From: Salinisphaera japonica YTM-1
GTDB lineage: Bacteria > Pseudomonadota > Gammaproteobacteria > Nevskiales > Salinisphaeraceae
Length of the DNA: 54,697 nucleotides
NCBI RefSeq assembly: GCF_003788585.1
Contig: NZ_AYKG01000016.1
Coordinates: 1 to 54,697 of the forward strand
Direction of reading: 5' to 3'
Shown: piece after piece, positions 37,639 through 48,218 of the stretch
Layout of the letters: each line of letters starts with the position of its first letter
How positions within the stretch are numbered: the stretch's first letter is position 1
Translations under genes and position numbers: made by a program
The notes under the pieces: generated by a model
Databases searched by the model: none
Seen by the model: the letters and a program-made list of their open reading frames with translations, nothing else
What the model was told of the DNA's origin: nothing

Positions 37639-38556
37639 ATGGCCCATTCCAAGGCACGTTCACAGGACGCGCCCTTCAACACCATCGGTATTTTTGCCAA
37701 GCGGCACGATGACGGCGTGGCCGAGACGCTGGCTGCGCTGGCCGCCGATCTGACCGCGCGCGGTAAGACCGTTCTCCTCGACGACAACCACGACACGACG
37801 AACTACCCGGTCACACCTTGTGCCCGCGACGCCCTGGGCGCGGCGTGTGATCTGATCGTCGTGGTCGGCGGCGACGGCACGCTGCTGGATGCCGGGCGTG
37901 CCGTCGCCGCATCGGGCACGCCGCTTCTGGGCATCAATCTCGGGCGGCTCGGTTTCATGGTCGATGTGTTGCCATCGGACATGACAAAGACACTGGACGA
38001 AGTGTTTGCCGGCAACTACATCGCCGAATCACGGCTGATGCTTTCGGCCTGGGTCAGGCGCGGCGGCCAGATCATGGATGAAGCCCCGCTTCTGGCGATC
38101 AACGAGTGCGTCATTCGTAACCAGGCGTTTGCCCGTGTTCTGGATTTCGATACCTACATGAACGGCGACTTCATCAGCCATCACCGGGCTGATGGCATGG
38201 TGGTGGCCACACCTACGGGCTCCACCGCTTATGCCCTGTCTGGCGGGGGGCCGGTTTTGCATCCGGGCCTCAACGCCCTGGCGCTGGTGCCGATCTGCCC
38301 GCACACGCTGTCGGATCGGCCCCTGATCGTGGACGGCGATCATGAGATCGAGATCCACGTGGCCGACTCGCTGGACGGCAATGCCCTGTTCACAAGCGAT
38401 GGCCAGGTCAGCCGCGCCCTGGATGCCGGCGATAGCGTGGTCATCTCCCGAGCCGATCATGATCTGGCGCTGATTCACCCGCCCGGCTACGACTACTTCA
38501 ACATCCTGCGCAATAAACTCCACTGGGGGCGCGGGCAGGCGGTATCCAGTCCATAG
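37639..38556 (+). CDS. nadK: NAD kinase
   Basis: Phosphorylates NAD to NADP. At 305 residues it has the GGDGTLLDAGR loop, LLGINLGRLGF, INECVIRN and the RADGMVVATPTGSTAYALS segment, all NadK signatures. The ATG at 37639 gives the expected N-terminus (FNTIGIFAKRHDD); there is no strong ribosome-binding site, and upstream codons give only non-conserved sequence. Divergent from grpE, followed by recN. Confidence 0.95.
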   Translation: MAHSKARSQDAPFNTIGIFAKRHDDGVAETLAALAADLTARGKTVLLDDNHDTTNYPVTPCARDALGAACDLIVVVGGDGTLLDAGRAVAASGTPLLGINLGRLGFMVDVLPSDMTKTLDEVFAGNYIAESRLMLSAWVRRGGQIMDEAPLLAINECVIRNQAFARVLDFDTYMNGDFISHHRADGMVVATPTGSTAYALSGGGPVLHPGLNALALVPICPHTLSDRPLIVDGDHEIEIHVADSLDGNALFTSDGQVSRALDAGDSVVISRADHDLALIHPPGYDYFNILRNKLHWGRGQAVSSP

Positions 38557-38621
38557 CCCATCAAGGGGCGCCGGCTTGCGCGCCCGCCCGACTTGCCATC
38601 GAACAGTGGACGTGATGTAAG

Positions 38622-38637
38622 CTGTATCTTCATACAG
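38622..38637 (+). promoter_or_regulatory. LexA box (SOS operator) of recN
   Basis: CTGT-N8-ACAG with AT-rich centre (CTGTATCTTCATACAG) fits the LexA consensus of gammaproteobacteria. It is 40 bp before the recN ATG. recN is a classic SOS gene. Confidence 0.85.
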
Positions 38638-38677
38638 TTCATACAGGTCACGGCCTGTTCATCGCGAGCGCACCGCC

Positions 38678-40360
<1,683 letters not shown>

Positions 40361-40505
40361 TCCCTGGTTTCGGGCCGATACGTTTGGCAGGGTAAAAACG
40401 CCTGCCGTATCATGCGCCCAAGCGATACGGGGGCAGACACCTCCTGCCATGCCGCGACGGATCATAGGGGTTGATCGGCGGCGCACGACCGACAAGGAGC
40501 GCGAT

Positions 40506-41159
40506 TTGCCGACCGCAACCAACCGACACGGACTCTTCTCGATCAAGACAGTGGCCGTGGTCGCGCTGACGCTGAACCTGGCCGGCTGCGGCCTGCCCGT
40601 GTTCTTCCGCGTGCCCGTGGTTCAGGGCAATATCGTGACCGCCGATCAGGTTGAAAAACTTGAACGCGGCATGAGCAAGAAACAGGTGGCCTACGTTCTG
40701 GGCACGCCGTTGATCTCGGCGCCGTTCGAAACCGATCGCTGGGATTATGTCTTCTATTATCGGAATCCGCGTGCGCATGTGCGCCAATCCGAGCTGACCG
40801 TCTATTTCGTCAATGACAAGCTGGCCGATCTTACCGGTGAGCAGGAATATGAAGCGGCCATGCTCAAGATGGGCAACCAAGAAGACGGCAACAACGACGC
40901 ACCGCTACCCGGCGGCACCAGCTCAACCGGCAGCCTGCTGGGCGTGGGCGCAATCCCGGGCGTACCAATCCCGGCCGGCGGCGCCAGCGACGCGCCGCCA
41001 GACGCCGACCAGCCACAGAGTCTGGATAGCGAAGGCGTCAACGACGATGCCGACAACGCCGAATATGTCCCCGAGCGTGCCCTGCCCCGCAACCAGCAGC
41101 CAAGCGACATGGGTAACGACCGCGGCGCCCCGCCGCTACCCGGTCAGTCCGGTATCTGA
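40506..41159 (+). CDS. bamE: Outer membrane assembly lipoprotein BamE
   Basis: Lipoprotein of the BAM complex that inserts beta-barrels into the outer membrane. A hydrophobic signal ends in the lipobox LAGC, followed by the SmpA/OmlA domain (VTADQVEKLERGMSKKQVAYVLGTP and DRWDYVFYYRNP). TTG at 40506 is chosen because AAGGAG lies 6 bases upstream; an ATG at 40449 would put 19 charged residues before the signal. The C-terminal ~95 residues are a Gly/Pro/Asp-rich extension absent from E. coli BamE. Its end overlaps the convergent rnfH by 16 bp. Confidence 0.92.
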   Translation: MPTATNRHGLFSIKTVAVVALTLNLAGCGLPVFFRVPVVQGNIVTADQVEKLERGMSKKQVAYVLGTPLISAPFETDRWDYVFYYRNPRAHVRQSELTVYFVNDKLADLTGEQEYEAAMLKMGNQEDGNNDAPLPGGTSSTGSLLGVGAIPGVPIPAGGASDAPPDADQPQSLDSEGVNDDADNAEYVPERALPRNQQPSDMGNDRGAPPLPGQSGI

Positions 41160-41467
41160 TCACCCGCGCGCCGGCGCGCAGCGCGCGCGCTGGCAACACG
41201 GTTATGGCGCGCGGCCTTCGGGTCGATCGTCAGCGCGCGCAACACCTCGATGCGCACCCCGTGACTCGTGAGATGGTCACCGCCCACACGCCGACCATGA
41301 ATGCCATACGCCGATGGCCACGCGCCGGCCACGTCATGACAGAGCTGATCCAACGCCGAGGCCGCGACTGCCCGGCCCACGGTGGCCGCTGCGTCGCCGT
41401 AGACCCAGCGGCGATGACACGTTTCCGGCAAGGCCAGGATCACTTCGACACAGAACGACTCGCTCAC
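41144..41467 (-). CDS. rnfH: RnfH family protein (RatB, ubiquitin-like)
   Basis: A 107-residue member of the RnfH/RatB beta-grasp family; function poorly known. CVEVILALPETCHRRWVYGDAATVG and VRIEVLRALTIDPKAARHNR match the family's start and end. GTG at 41467 is chosen: GGAG lies 7 bases upstream and the GTG overlaps the TGA of the preceding transporter gene (GTGA), so translation is probably coupled. In relatives this gene pairs with ratA next to smpB; ratA is not found here. Confidence 0.82.
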   Translation of the reverse strand: MSESFCVEVILALPETCHRRWVYGDAAATVGRAVAASALDQLCHDVAGAWPSAYGIHGRRVGGDHLTSHGVRIEVLRALTIDPKAARHNRVASARAARRRAGDQIPD

Positions 41468-42828
41468 GAAACACTCCAGAAACGACGCACCAGCGCCACC
41501 AGCCCCAGGGTTTGACAGCCCACCATGATCACGCCCAGACGGGCCGGGTGCCGCAACAGGGCCTGCCATATCTGCGAGGCCCCGGGCAAGCGCCTGCCGG
41601 CCAGTGCGGGCTCGCCGAACAACGTGGCGGGCGGAATCAGAACCCCAAGCAGAAAGACCAGCCAGAGGGCGGTCAACGGGAAGACGATATCGGCGGCCAG
41701 CATCGTCAGCAGATCGAAAAACCGCGGCTGGCCGTCGACGGCCACCGCCAGATCATGCTGGACGCACAGTCCCAGAATAAGCAACAGGCCCGCCAGAGAT
41801 AGCGCGCTACGCGCTCGCGATAGCCCGCTTGCCAGCACGAGCGTCTGTAAAAGCACTTCAAACAGCGCGATCGCGCTCGATAGCGCCAGTATTGTCAGCA
41901 GCGCGTAAAACAGGCCGAGATCCAGACGATCAGCCAACGCGGCCGGCGCGTGTTGTAACACGGCCGTTATGCTCGCCAGCTGGGCCAATGCCCCCGGCTC
42001 GAATATCATCGGCCAGGCGAGGCAACTCGCCAGACCAATCGCCGCCACCAGCAACACCGCCAGCCCGGCAGATCGGAACACGGGCGTATTGGCTGTCATC
42101 GTCTGCCCGAGCGCCAGCGCCACCCCGCTGCCCAGGCCCAGCGCATAAAACGCCTGCGTGATCGCCACCAGACCGTCCCCAACGCGCATCGGGCCCGGCG
42201 CCAACAGATCGCCGAAGCGCGCCGAATCGAAACCGTGGCCGTGCAGGGCCAGCGCGACGACCAGGCAAAACGCCAGGCCGAACAGCCCCGCCAACGCCCG
42301 CCATACCTGTCGGGCGTTGAACAACGCGGCCACAAGCGCGATCACGATCCAGAACAACAACAGCCAGCCCAGCCCACGTTCCGGCTCGCGCAGAAACTGC
42401 GCGAAGTCGTTACCCAGGGCAACCGATGTTTGACCCGCGATATCACCGCCCAGCGCACGCGCGGTATAAGCCAGCACCCAACTCGTCACCACCGCGTACA
42501 CCGCCAGCAGTGCCGCGATCGCCACGAGCAGACAGCCACCCACCAGGCGCGCGACCGGCGCCCACGGCTCAGGCGTACGATGGGCCAACAGCCGCACCAG
42601 ATCACCGCCCTGGCCGCGCGTCAGGAGCAGTTGGCCGGCCAGTAAAGGCCACCCCATCGCGATGAGCGCCAGGCCATACACGGCCAGGAAATACATGCCG
42701 CCATGCTGGCCGGCCAGATACGGCAGGCGCCAAATACCGGCCATGCCGGTCACGGCCATGACCAGCCCGAGCGCCAGCCAACGACCGGGCGCCATCAGCT
42801 GGCCACGAAAAAACGCGTACGCAGACAT
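41464..42828 (-). CDS. NSS-like (sodium:neurotransmitter symporter family) transporter
   Basis: A 454-residue inner-membrane protein with about eleven or twelve hydrophobic segments. The N-terminal segment GMAGIWRLPYLAGQHGGMYF matches the NSS pattern GLGNIWRFPYLxGxNGGGxF, though several usual residues differ, so substrate and sodium coupling are unknown. Amino-acid or osmolyte uptake would suit a halophile but is inference. It overlaps rnfH by four bases and is divergent from smpB (37 bp). It sits where ratA is found in many relatives. Confidence 0.75.
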   Translation of the reverse strand: MSAYAFFRGQLMAPGRWLALGLVMAVTGMAGIWRLPYLAGQHGGMYFLAVYGLALIAMGWPLLAGQLLLTRGQGGDLVRLLAHRTPEPWAPVARLVGGCLLVAIAALLAVYAVVTSWVLAYTARALGGDIAGQTSVALGNDFAQFLREPERGLGWLLLFWIVIALVAALFNARQVWRALAGLFGLAFCLVVALALHGHGFDSARFGDLLAPGPMRVGDGLVAITQAFYALGLGSGVALALGQTMTANTPVFRSAGLAVLLVAAIGLASCLAWPMIFEPGALAQLASITAVLQHAPAALADRLDLGLFYALLTILALSSAIALFEVLLQTLVLASGLSRARSALSLAGLLLILGLCVQHDLAVAVDGQPRFFDLLTMLAADIVFPLTALWLVFLLGVLIPPATLFGEPALAGRRLPGASQIWQALLRHPARLGVIMVGCQTLGLVALVRRFWSVS

Positions 42829-42865
42829 GACGCGCAGCTTGCCTCTAGCGCTATACTAAGTCCAT

Positions 42866-43348
42866 ATGAGCAAGGCTAAAGACAACAAGACACCGCAGGG
42901 CTCGACCATCGCGCTGAACCGTCGCGCCCGCCACGACTACTTCCTGGAAGACAAGTTCGAGGCCGGGCTCGTGCTGGAAGGCTGGGAGGTTAAATCCCTG
43001 CGCGCCGGCAAAGGCCGCGTGGCCGAAGCCTATGTCCTGATGAAGGACGGCGAAGCGTTTCTGCTGGGCAGCCATATCCAGCCGCTGGAATCCGCCTCGA
43101 CGCATGTCCTGGCCGATGCCACACGCACGCGCAAGCTGCTCCTGCACGACCGCGAACTGGCCTCGCTGATCGGCGCGACCGAGCAGAAAGGCTATACCAT
43201 CGTGCCGACCGCCATGTATTGGCGCCGCGGCAAGGCCAAGCTGGAAATTGCCCTGGCCAAGGGCAAGGCCAAGTACGACAAGCGTCAGACCAAAAAGACC
43301 CAGGACTGGCAGCGGCGCAAGGCCCAGATCATGCGTAGCGACGGCTAG
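42866..43348 (+). CDS. smpB: SsrA-binding protein SmpB
   Basis: Binds tmRNA and brings it to stalled ribosomes. At 160 residues it has [32 protein letters not shown] and [20 protein letters not shown], both diagnostic. TATACT ends only 8 bp before the ATG, so if it is the -10 box the transcript is almost leaderless; the matching -35 is weak. The partner RNA ssrA follows at 43418. Confidence 0.97.
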   Translation: MSKAKDNKTPQGSTIALNRRARHDYFLEDKFEAGLVLEGWEVKSLRAGKGRVAEAYVLMKDGEAFLLGSHIQPLESASTHVLADATRTRKLLLHDRELASLIGATEQKGYTIVPTAMYWRRGKAKLEIALAKGKAKYDKRQTKKTQDWQRRKAQIMRSDG

Positions 43349-43417
43349 ATGCCATTTAGTTGAAAAACAGGCGACCCGCTCCATCATTCAGGGTGTTACA
43401 CTGAACGCTTAGTTTTC

Positions 43418-43776
43418 GGGGGCGACATGGCTTCGACGCGGATGTCAAAACCCAAGGTGCATGCCGAGGTTGCAATCTTCCTCGTTAATCCGGTTGCAAC
43501 TTAAGCTAGTTGCGAACGACGACAACTACGCACTAGCGGCTTAAACCCCGCTAGCGTCCGCCTGGTGAGTGTCTGTGCTCCCAGCAACGGATGTCATATT
43601 ACATAGACTCGCGGTAAAGCCCCGTTTCGGGCTGATCCGTTAAGAACAAACGAAGCTACGCGCAGGTTGTCCCTTTTCGTCGGGTAGCCTGTGCCGACAA
43701 TCAAAGACGAGATAAGCATGTAGATCCAAGGGTCGAGAATCCGCGGACGCGGGTTCGATTCCCGCCGCCTCCACCA
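43418..43776 (+). ncRNA. ssrA: Transfer-messenger RNA
   Basis: The 359-nt tmRNA rescues stalled ribosomes. The 5' end GGGGGCG pairs with CGCCTCC before the encoded CCA; T-loop GGTTCGATTCC. The tag frame runs from GCG at 43512 to TAA at 43542-43544 and encodes ANDDNYALAA, a usual gammaproteobacterial tag ending in the ALAA degron. The conserved AACCCAAGGTGCATGCCGAG and AGCATGTAG segments are present. Confidence 0.98.
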
Positions 43777-43781
43777 TTTGA

Positions 43782-43813
43782 AACCCCTGCCGGGTAACCG
43801 ACAGGGGTTTTTC
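43782..43813 (+). terminator. Rho-independent terminator of ssrA
   Basis: The stem AAACCCCTG/CAGGGGTTT with a partly paired loop is followed by T residues, starting 6 nt after the CCA end. Confidence 0.85.
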
Positions 43814-43960
43814 ATTGTCTGACGGCAGCATCTTGCAGCGTTTACGGGGCAAGCGTGGCGCCTGTTAAGCACCACCGTCGCTGACCGCTCAACGCTGAGA
43901 TACTGACGCTCTTGTCTATCTCGGCGCTGGCCGGCTGGCCAAGACCCACTGCCCCACGGC

Positions 43961-44797
43961 CTATGCCGTTATCAACGGCTTGGCCAGCATGAAGATCGCG
44001 ATCACGACCATCGCGATCGCGAACACCCGTTGGAGCTGCTGCCCGGCCAGGCGCTCGGCGCCGTAACGACCGAGCGTCATGCCGAGCAGCCCGCCGAGGA
44101 TGAAGCCGGCGGCGATGATCGGGTCGAAGACACGCCCAGCCGCCAGCGTGGACACGACACCCGAGAGCCCGATTAATACGATTACGAAAAGCGACGTGGC
44201 CACCGCGCGATGAATGCCCATCTCGGTGATCCACACAAGCGCCGGCACGATGAGAAAGCCGCCGCCGACACCGAAAAACCCCGACCCCACGCCCACCAAC
44301 AAGCCAACGCCGGCAAGTGCGGCGCTGCACGGGGCATTCAGTCGCAGGCGTCCATCGGTGGCGTAGCGACACACCGTGGCCGCATCGTCGCCGGCGCGCT
44401 CAGCGACACGGGCCCGCACGACTCGGGCATCCTGCGGCGAACGCGCCGCACGTACGAGCATGCGCGTGGCAACGCCAAGCATCAGGACCGCAAAGGCCAA
44501 AAGGGTCGCGGTTTCGCTGACCCGATCGCCCATCCAGACGCCGACCGGTGCGGCGACCATGCCGGCCAAGGCGAATATAACGCCCGCGCGCCATTCGATC
44601 ACGCCGCGGCGGGCGGCCTGCACGACGCCCGAAGCCGCGGTGAGTGCGACGGCCACCAGCGACAGGCCGATCGCCTGGCGTGGCGCCACGCCAAGACCAT
44701 AGATCAACAGCGGCACCGCGAAGATCGAGCCACCGCCGCCGGTCAAACCCAGCGCCAGGCCCACGATCGTGCCAAAGACGATACTCAGCACGCGCAC
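43961..44797 (-). CDS. TSUP family (TauE/SafE) permease
   Basis: A 278-residue inner-membrane protein with about seven or eight hydrophobic segments and two copies of the glycine-rich family motif: LGLTGGGGSIFAVPLLIYGLG near the N-terminus and VGSGFFGVGGGFLIVPALV near residue 170. The family exports sulfite, sulfoacetate and related anions, but the substrate here cannot be told. The middle (about 115-150) is a hydrophilic loop. It has no functional neighbours. Confidence 0.88.
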   Translation of the reverse strand: MRVLSIVFGTIVGLALGLTGGGGSIFAVPLLIYGLGVAPRQAIGLSLVAVALTAASGVVQAARRGVIEWRAGVIFALAGMVAAPVGVWMGDRVSETATLLAFAVLMLGVATRMLVRAARSPQDARVVRARVAERAGDDAATVCRYATDGRLRLNAPCSAALAGVGLLVGVGSGFFGVGGGFLIVPALVWITEMGIHRAVATSLFVIVLIGLSGVVSTLAAGRVFDPIIAAGFILGGLLGMTLGRYGAERLAGQQLQRVFAIAMVVIAIFMLAKPLITA

Positions 44798-44949
44798 ACC
44801 CCGATCTGTAGGAATACTGGATTTATCATGCGATAAGGTTATTTGGTTATGCGCTGACTACAGGGTACGGCCCGATACATGACGGCTCAACACGAACCCA
44901 TCGCTTGGCGGCATGTCCATAATGGGCTAAGGCCTCTAAGCGCAGCGCA

Positions 44950-46692
44950 ATGACCGAAACCAATATCATCCTGTTCGTGGTGGGCCTGATTCTGTTCCTG
45001 AGCGTGATGGCCAGTGCGCTATCGCGCTTCGGCCCGCCGCTGCTGTTGATCTTTCTGGTCTGCGGGATGCTGGCCGGCAACGACGGGATCGGCCAGATCG
45101 GCTTTTCAAACGTGCCGGTGACGTATTTCATCGCCAATCTGGCATTGGCGATCATCCTGCTGGACGGCGGGCTGCGTACCCCGTTCAAGTCGTTTCGCGT
45201 GGGCCTGCGACCGGCGTTATCTCTGGCGACGGCCGGCGTGCTGGTCTCTGCCTCATTGGCCGGTGCCTTCATCGCCTTCGTGCTTGAGGTGGACTGGCGC
45301 TATGGGCTGCTGCTGGGCTCGATCGTGGCCAGCACGGATGCCGCGGCCGTGTTTTCGCAGCTGCGCAGTACCGGGGTGGCATTGAACGAGCGTGTATCGG
45401 CCACGCTGGAAATCGAGTCCGGCACGAACGATCCGATGGCGATCTTTCTGGTCACGTTTTTGATGACTGCCATCGGCAATGACGCGCCCTTTCAGGTCGG
45501 CACGGTGGCCATCGAGCTGATCCAGCAGTTCGGCATTGGCATCATCGGCGGCCTGACGCTCGGCACGGCACTGGCCTGGCTGGTCGCGCGCATCCCGCTG
45601 GTCGAGGGCCTGTATGCGCTGTTGATCGCATCCGGCGGGGTGATGGCCTTCACGGCGATCAACCAGCTGGGCGGCAGCGGGTTTCTCGGCATCTATCTCG
45701 TGGGGCTCGTGATCGGCAACCGACGCAATCAGGCCACCGAGCATGTCTTTCGCGTCATGGACGGACTGGCCTGGCTGGCTCAGGCCGGGATGTTCCTGCT
45801 GCTGGGCCTGCTGGTCAATCCCAGCCAGATCTGGGCCGATGCCGTACCGGCGTTTCTCATCGCCCTGTTTCTGATCTTCATCGCGCGGCCGGCTGCGGTA
45901 TATGTCAGCCTCTTGCCGTTTCGATTTCCGATACGCGAGCAGGGTTTCATCGCCTGGGTGGGCCTGCGCGGGGCGGTGCCGATCGTGCTGGCGCTGTTTC
46001 CCTTGATGGCCGGGCTGCCGGATGCCCAGTTTCTGTTCGACATCGCGTTTGCCGTGGTGCTGCTGTCGTTGATCATCCAGGGCACGTCGCTGGGCGGCAT
46101 GGCACGCCTGCTTAAACTGGAGGTGCCGCCGGAGCCGGAGCCGGTGGCCGCCTTTGCCCTGGAGGGCCAGCGCGGCGATGGCTATCAGCTGCTGGGATAT
46201 CGCATCGAGAGTGCATCGATCATGTCGGGCGCCGGGGCCGCGCCCCTGCATCGGCTGGCCGATATTCGCGTGGCCGCCGTTGCGCGTCGTGGCCGGCTGA
46301 TCCTGCCCAAGACCGGATTCACCTTCGCCTTTGACGATCTGGTCTACCTGATCGCCCCCAACCAGGCTCGTCACGAGCTGGCACGGCTGTTCCAGGGCGA
46401 AACCCGGGACCCGATCACCCAGCCCAATCGTTTCTTTGGCCCATTCACGATTCATGCCGATGCGCCGGCTGGCGAATTCGCACGGCTTTATGGCATTACA
46501 TTGAACGGCGAGGAAGCCGATTTCACGCTGGGCCGGCTGGTGCGCCAACGCCTGCGCCGGCGCCCGGTCACCGGCGATGAAATCTATCTGGGCAGCGCTC
46601 GCCTGATCGTGCGCGAGATCGCCGACGGCATGATTTCAGAGCTGGGCCTGCAACTCGTGGAGCCGGAAGCCGAACGCGAGGCGCGCGGCTAG
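44950..46692 (+). CDS. cvrA: K+/H+ antiporter (CvrA/NhaP2 type, CPA1)
   Basis: A 580-residue antiporter for potassium efflux and pH/osmotic balance. Membrane domain to about residue 385 with LALAIILLDGGLRT, SIVASTDAAAVFS, IESGTNDPMAIFL (the paired Asn-Asp site) and WVGLRGAVPIVLA. A cytosolic RCK-C (TrkA-C) domain and a C-terminal CorC/HlyC-like transporter-associated domain follow, the same order and length as E. coli CvrA. With ectABC it is part of the osmotic equipment of the window. Confidence 0.93.
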   Translation: MTETNIILFVVGLILFLSVMASALSRFGPPLLLIFLVCGMLAGNDGIGQIGFSNVPVTYFIANLALAIILLDGGLRTPFKSFRVGLRPALSLATAGVLVSASLAGAFIAFVLEVDWRYGLLLGSIVASTDAAAVFSQLRSTGVALNERVSATLEIESGTNDPMAIFLVTFLMTAIGNDAPFQVGTVAIELIQQFGIGIIGGLTLGTALAWLVARIPLVEGLYALLIASGGVMAFTAINQLGGSGFLGIYLVGLVIGNRRNQATEHVFRVMDGLAWLAQAGMFLLLGLLVNPSQIWADAVPAFLIALFLIFIARPAAVYVSLLPFRFPIREQGFIAWVGLRGAVPIVLALFPLMAGLPDAQFLFDIAFAVVLLSLIIQGTSLGGMARLLKLEVPPEPEPVAAFALEGQRGDGYQLLGYRIESASIMSGAGAAPLHRLADIRVAAVARRGRLILPKTGFTFAFDDLVYLIAPNQARHELARLFQGETRDPITQPNRFFGPFTIHADAPAGEFARLYGITLNGEEADFTLGRLVRQRLRRRPVTGDEIYLGSARLIVREIADGMISELGLQLVEPEAEREARG

Positions 46693-46699
46693 ATACCGT

Positions 46700-47176
46700 C
46701 TAGCGCGTATCGTCGCGCGGCCGGTTGGCACCGCCGAAGCCGTGGCCCTGGGCCAGGCAATAGGCCAGCCATTTGTTGAGCAGCAGATTGCGTGGCCATT
46801 GCTCGGAGAGCACGTCTTCATCGATATTCGGTACGCCGGCCAGCGCGGCATAGCGCGAGCGTGCATCGCAATAGATCGCCTCGGCCAGTTCGGCATCGCG
46901 GTACACGCGCAGCGTGATGTCCGGATCGGCACGCGCGGCCTCGCCTTCACCGAACCAGTAGGTCAGGTTGAGCGTGGTCGTATAGCGACACCGCTCGATC
47001 ACGCGAAGATACAGCGTGGCCTCTTCCCCGAGCGAGCGCGCCGTATCAAACGGCAGATCCAGCTCCGGGGCCAGGCGCTCGAAGCGCCGGAAGTTACTCT
47101 CGTAGAGCCCCATGAGGCCGGTAAAGCTGCGCGGCTCGGCGCCGGCCAGCCAGTGATTTCGCTTGAGTCTGGGCAT
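46700..47176 (-). CDS. DUF1249 family protein (YqiB-like)
   Basis: A 158-residue cytosolic protein of unknown function. MGLYESNFRRFERLAP, ERCRYTTTLNLTYWF, ITLRVYRDAELAEAIYC and LNKWLAYCLAQGHGF match the DUF1249 pattern seen in E. coli YqiB. The tail is short and polar. It is convergent with the antiporter gene (7 bp between stops) and follows ppsR. Confidence 0.85.
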   Translation of the reverse strand: MPRLKRNHWLAGAEPRSFTGLMGLYESNFRRFERLAPELDLPFDTARSLGEEATLYLRVIERCRYTTTLNLTYWFGEGEAARADPDITLRVYRDAELAEAIYCDARSRYAALAGVPNIDEDVLSEQWPRNLLLNKWLAYCLAQGHGFGGANRPRDDTR

Positions 47177-47211
47177 CGCGTGAATATACGCCCGCGTGGG
47201 CGCTTTTCAAA

Positions 47212-48051
47212 TCAGAACGAGCGCCGCCGCAGGCCACGGTCCTGCATGATCACGGCCGCAACCTCTTCAATCGAGCGGTTGGTGGTCTCAACGTAAGGCA
47301 CACGGTGGCGCTTGTAGAGCGATTCGGCCTGGCGCAGCTCGTAGCTGACCTGGCCCATGGCGGCATACTGACTGCCGCGGCGACGCTCGCTGCGGATCTG
47401 ATGCAGCCGATCGGCGCCGATATACAGCCCGTAGAGCTTATCGCGATGCGGGGCCAGTGCCGCCGGCAGGTGGCGAGACTCGAACTCGTCTTCGGTCAGC
47501 GGATAGTTGGCGGCGAAGATGCCGTGCTGCATGGCCATGTAGATACATACCGGTGTCTTGCCACAGCGCGAGGGTGCCATGAGGATCACCTCGGCCCGCG
47601 CGTAGCCGTTTTCGCCCACGCCGTCGTCGTGGGTCAGGGCATAGTTCATGGCATCAATTCGTGATTCATAGACCGCCTGGTCGGCGATGCCGTGGGCGCG
47701 GCCCATCTGATGCGACGACTTGGCCTCGAGTGCGGCCTCCAGCTGCGGCACGAAGGCATCGAACAGGTCCAGGAACACGACGTTGCCGCCGCGCAGCACC
47801 TCGCGCACCTCGTCGGAAACCGTGGTCGAGAACACGATGGGCCGGGTGCCCAGCGAGCGCCCGGTATGCTCGATGTATTCCAGCGCCTGACGGGCCTTCT
47901 CGGCCGAGTTGATGAACGGCAGCGTGGATTGTCGGAACTGGCGTTCATCGAACTGGGTGAGCAGCGTTGCCCCCAGCGTCTCGGCGGTGATGCCGGTCCG
48001 GTCAGAGACAAAGAAGACCGGGCGCTGGCCGCTATCGGATGTCGTAGTCAT
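47212..48051 (-). CDS. ppsR: Phosphoenolpyruvate synthase regulatory protein
   Basis: Bifunctional kinase and pyrophosphorylase that inactivates and reactivates PEP synthase (DUF299). At 279 residues: FFVSDRTGITAETLG at the N-terminus and the P-loop APSRCGKTPVCIYMAMQHG near 155-175. Divergent from its target ppsA with 167 bp between, the usual arrangement; a candidate shared operator lies in the gap. Confidence 0.95.
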   Translation of the reverse strand: MTTTSDSGQRPVFFVSDRTGITAETLGATLLTQFDERQFRQSTLPFINSAEKARQALEYIEHTGRSLGTRPIVFSTTVSDEVREVLRGGNVVFLDLFDAFVPQLEAALEAKSSHQMGRAHGIADQAVYESRIDAMNYALTHDDGVGENGYARAEVILMAPSRCGKTPVCIYMAMQHGIFAANYPLTEDEFESRHLPAALAPHRDKLYGLYIGADRLHQIRSERRRGSQYAAMGQVSYELRQAESLYKRHRVPYVETTNRSIEEVAAVIMQDRGLRRRSF

Positions 48052-48133
48052 CGTGGCATGGTGCCGTGAATCATTTACCGCGTCGATGACACGACAGCCC
48101 TGTCATGACGCGGCCACCCGGCGCGCTACGTGG

Positions 48134-48169
48134 GCCGGAATCGTTCCCATGCGGGCACATGATTCCGGC
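48134..48169. promoter_or_regulatory. Inverted repeat in ppsR-ppsA intergenic region
   Basis: GCCGGAATC (48134-48142) and GATTCCGGC (48161-48169) are a perfect 9-bp inverted repeat 18 bp apart. The left half continues as GGAATCGTTCC, which resembles a Cra (FruR) site; Cra activates ppsA in E. coli. TAGAAT at 48174-48179 could be the ppsA -10. A hairpin in RNA is the alternative reading. Confidence 0.4.
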
Positions 48170-48218
48170 TGTGTAGAATGCGGGCCGTTACAACTTGCCC
48201 AGTCAGAGGAAGTCACGC

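Noticed and set aside
42839-42857. Consensus promoter TTGCCT...TATACT before smpB
   Set aside because: The spacing is only 7 bp, so the two boxes cannot work together; at best TATACT acts with a weak -35 further upstream.
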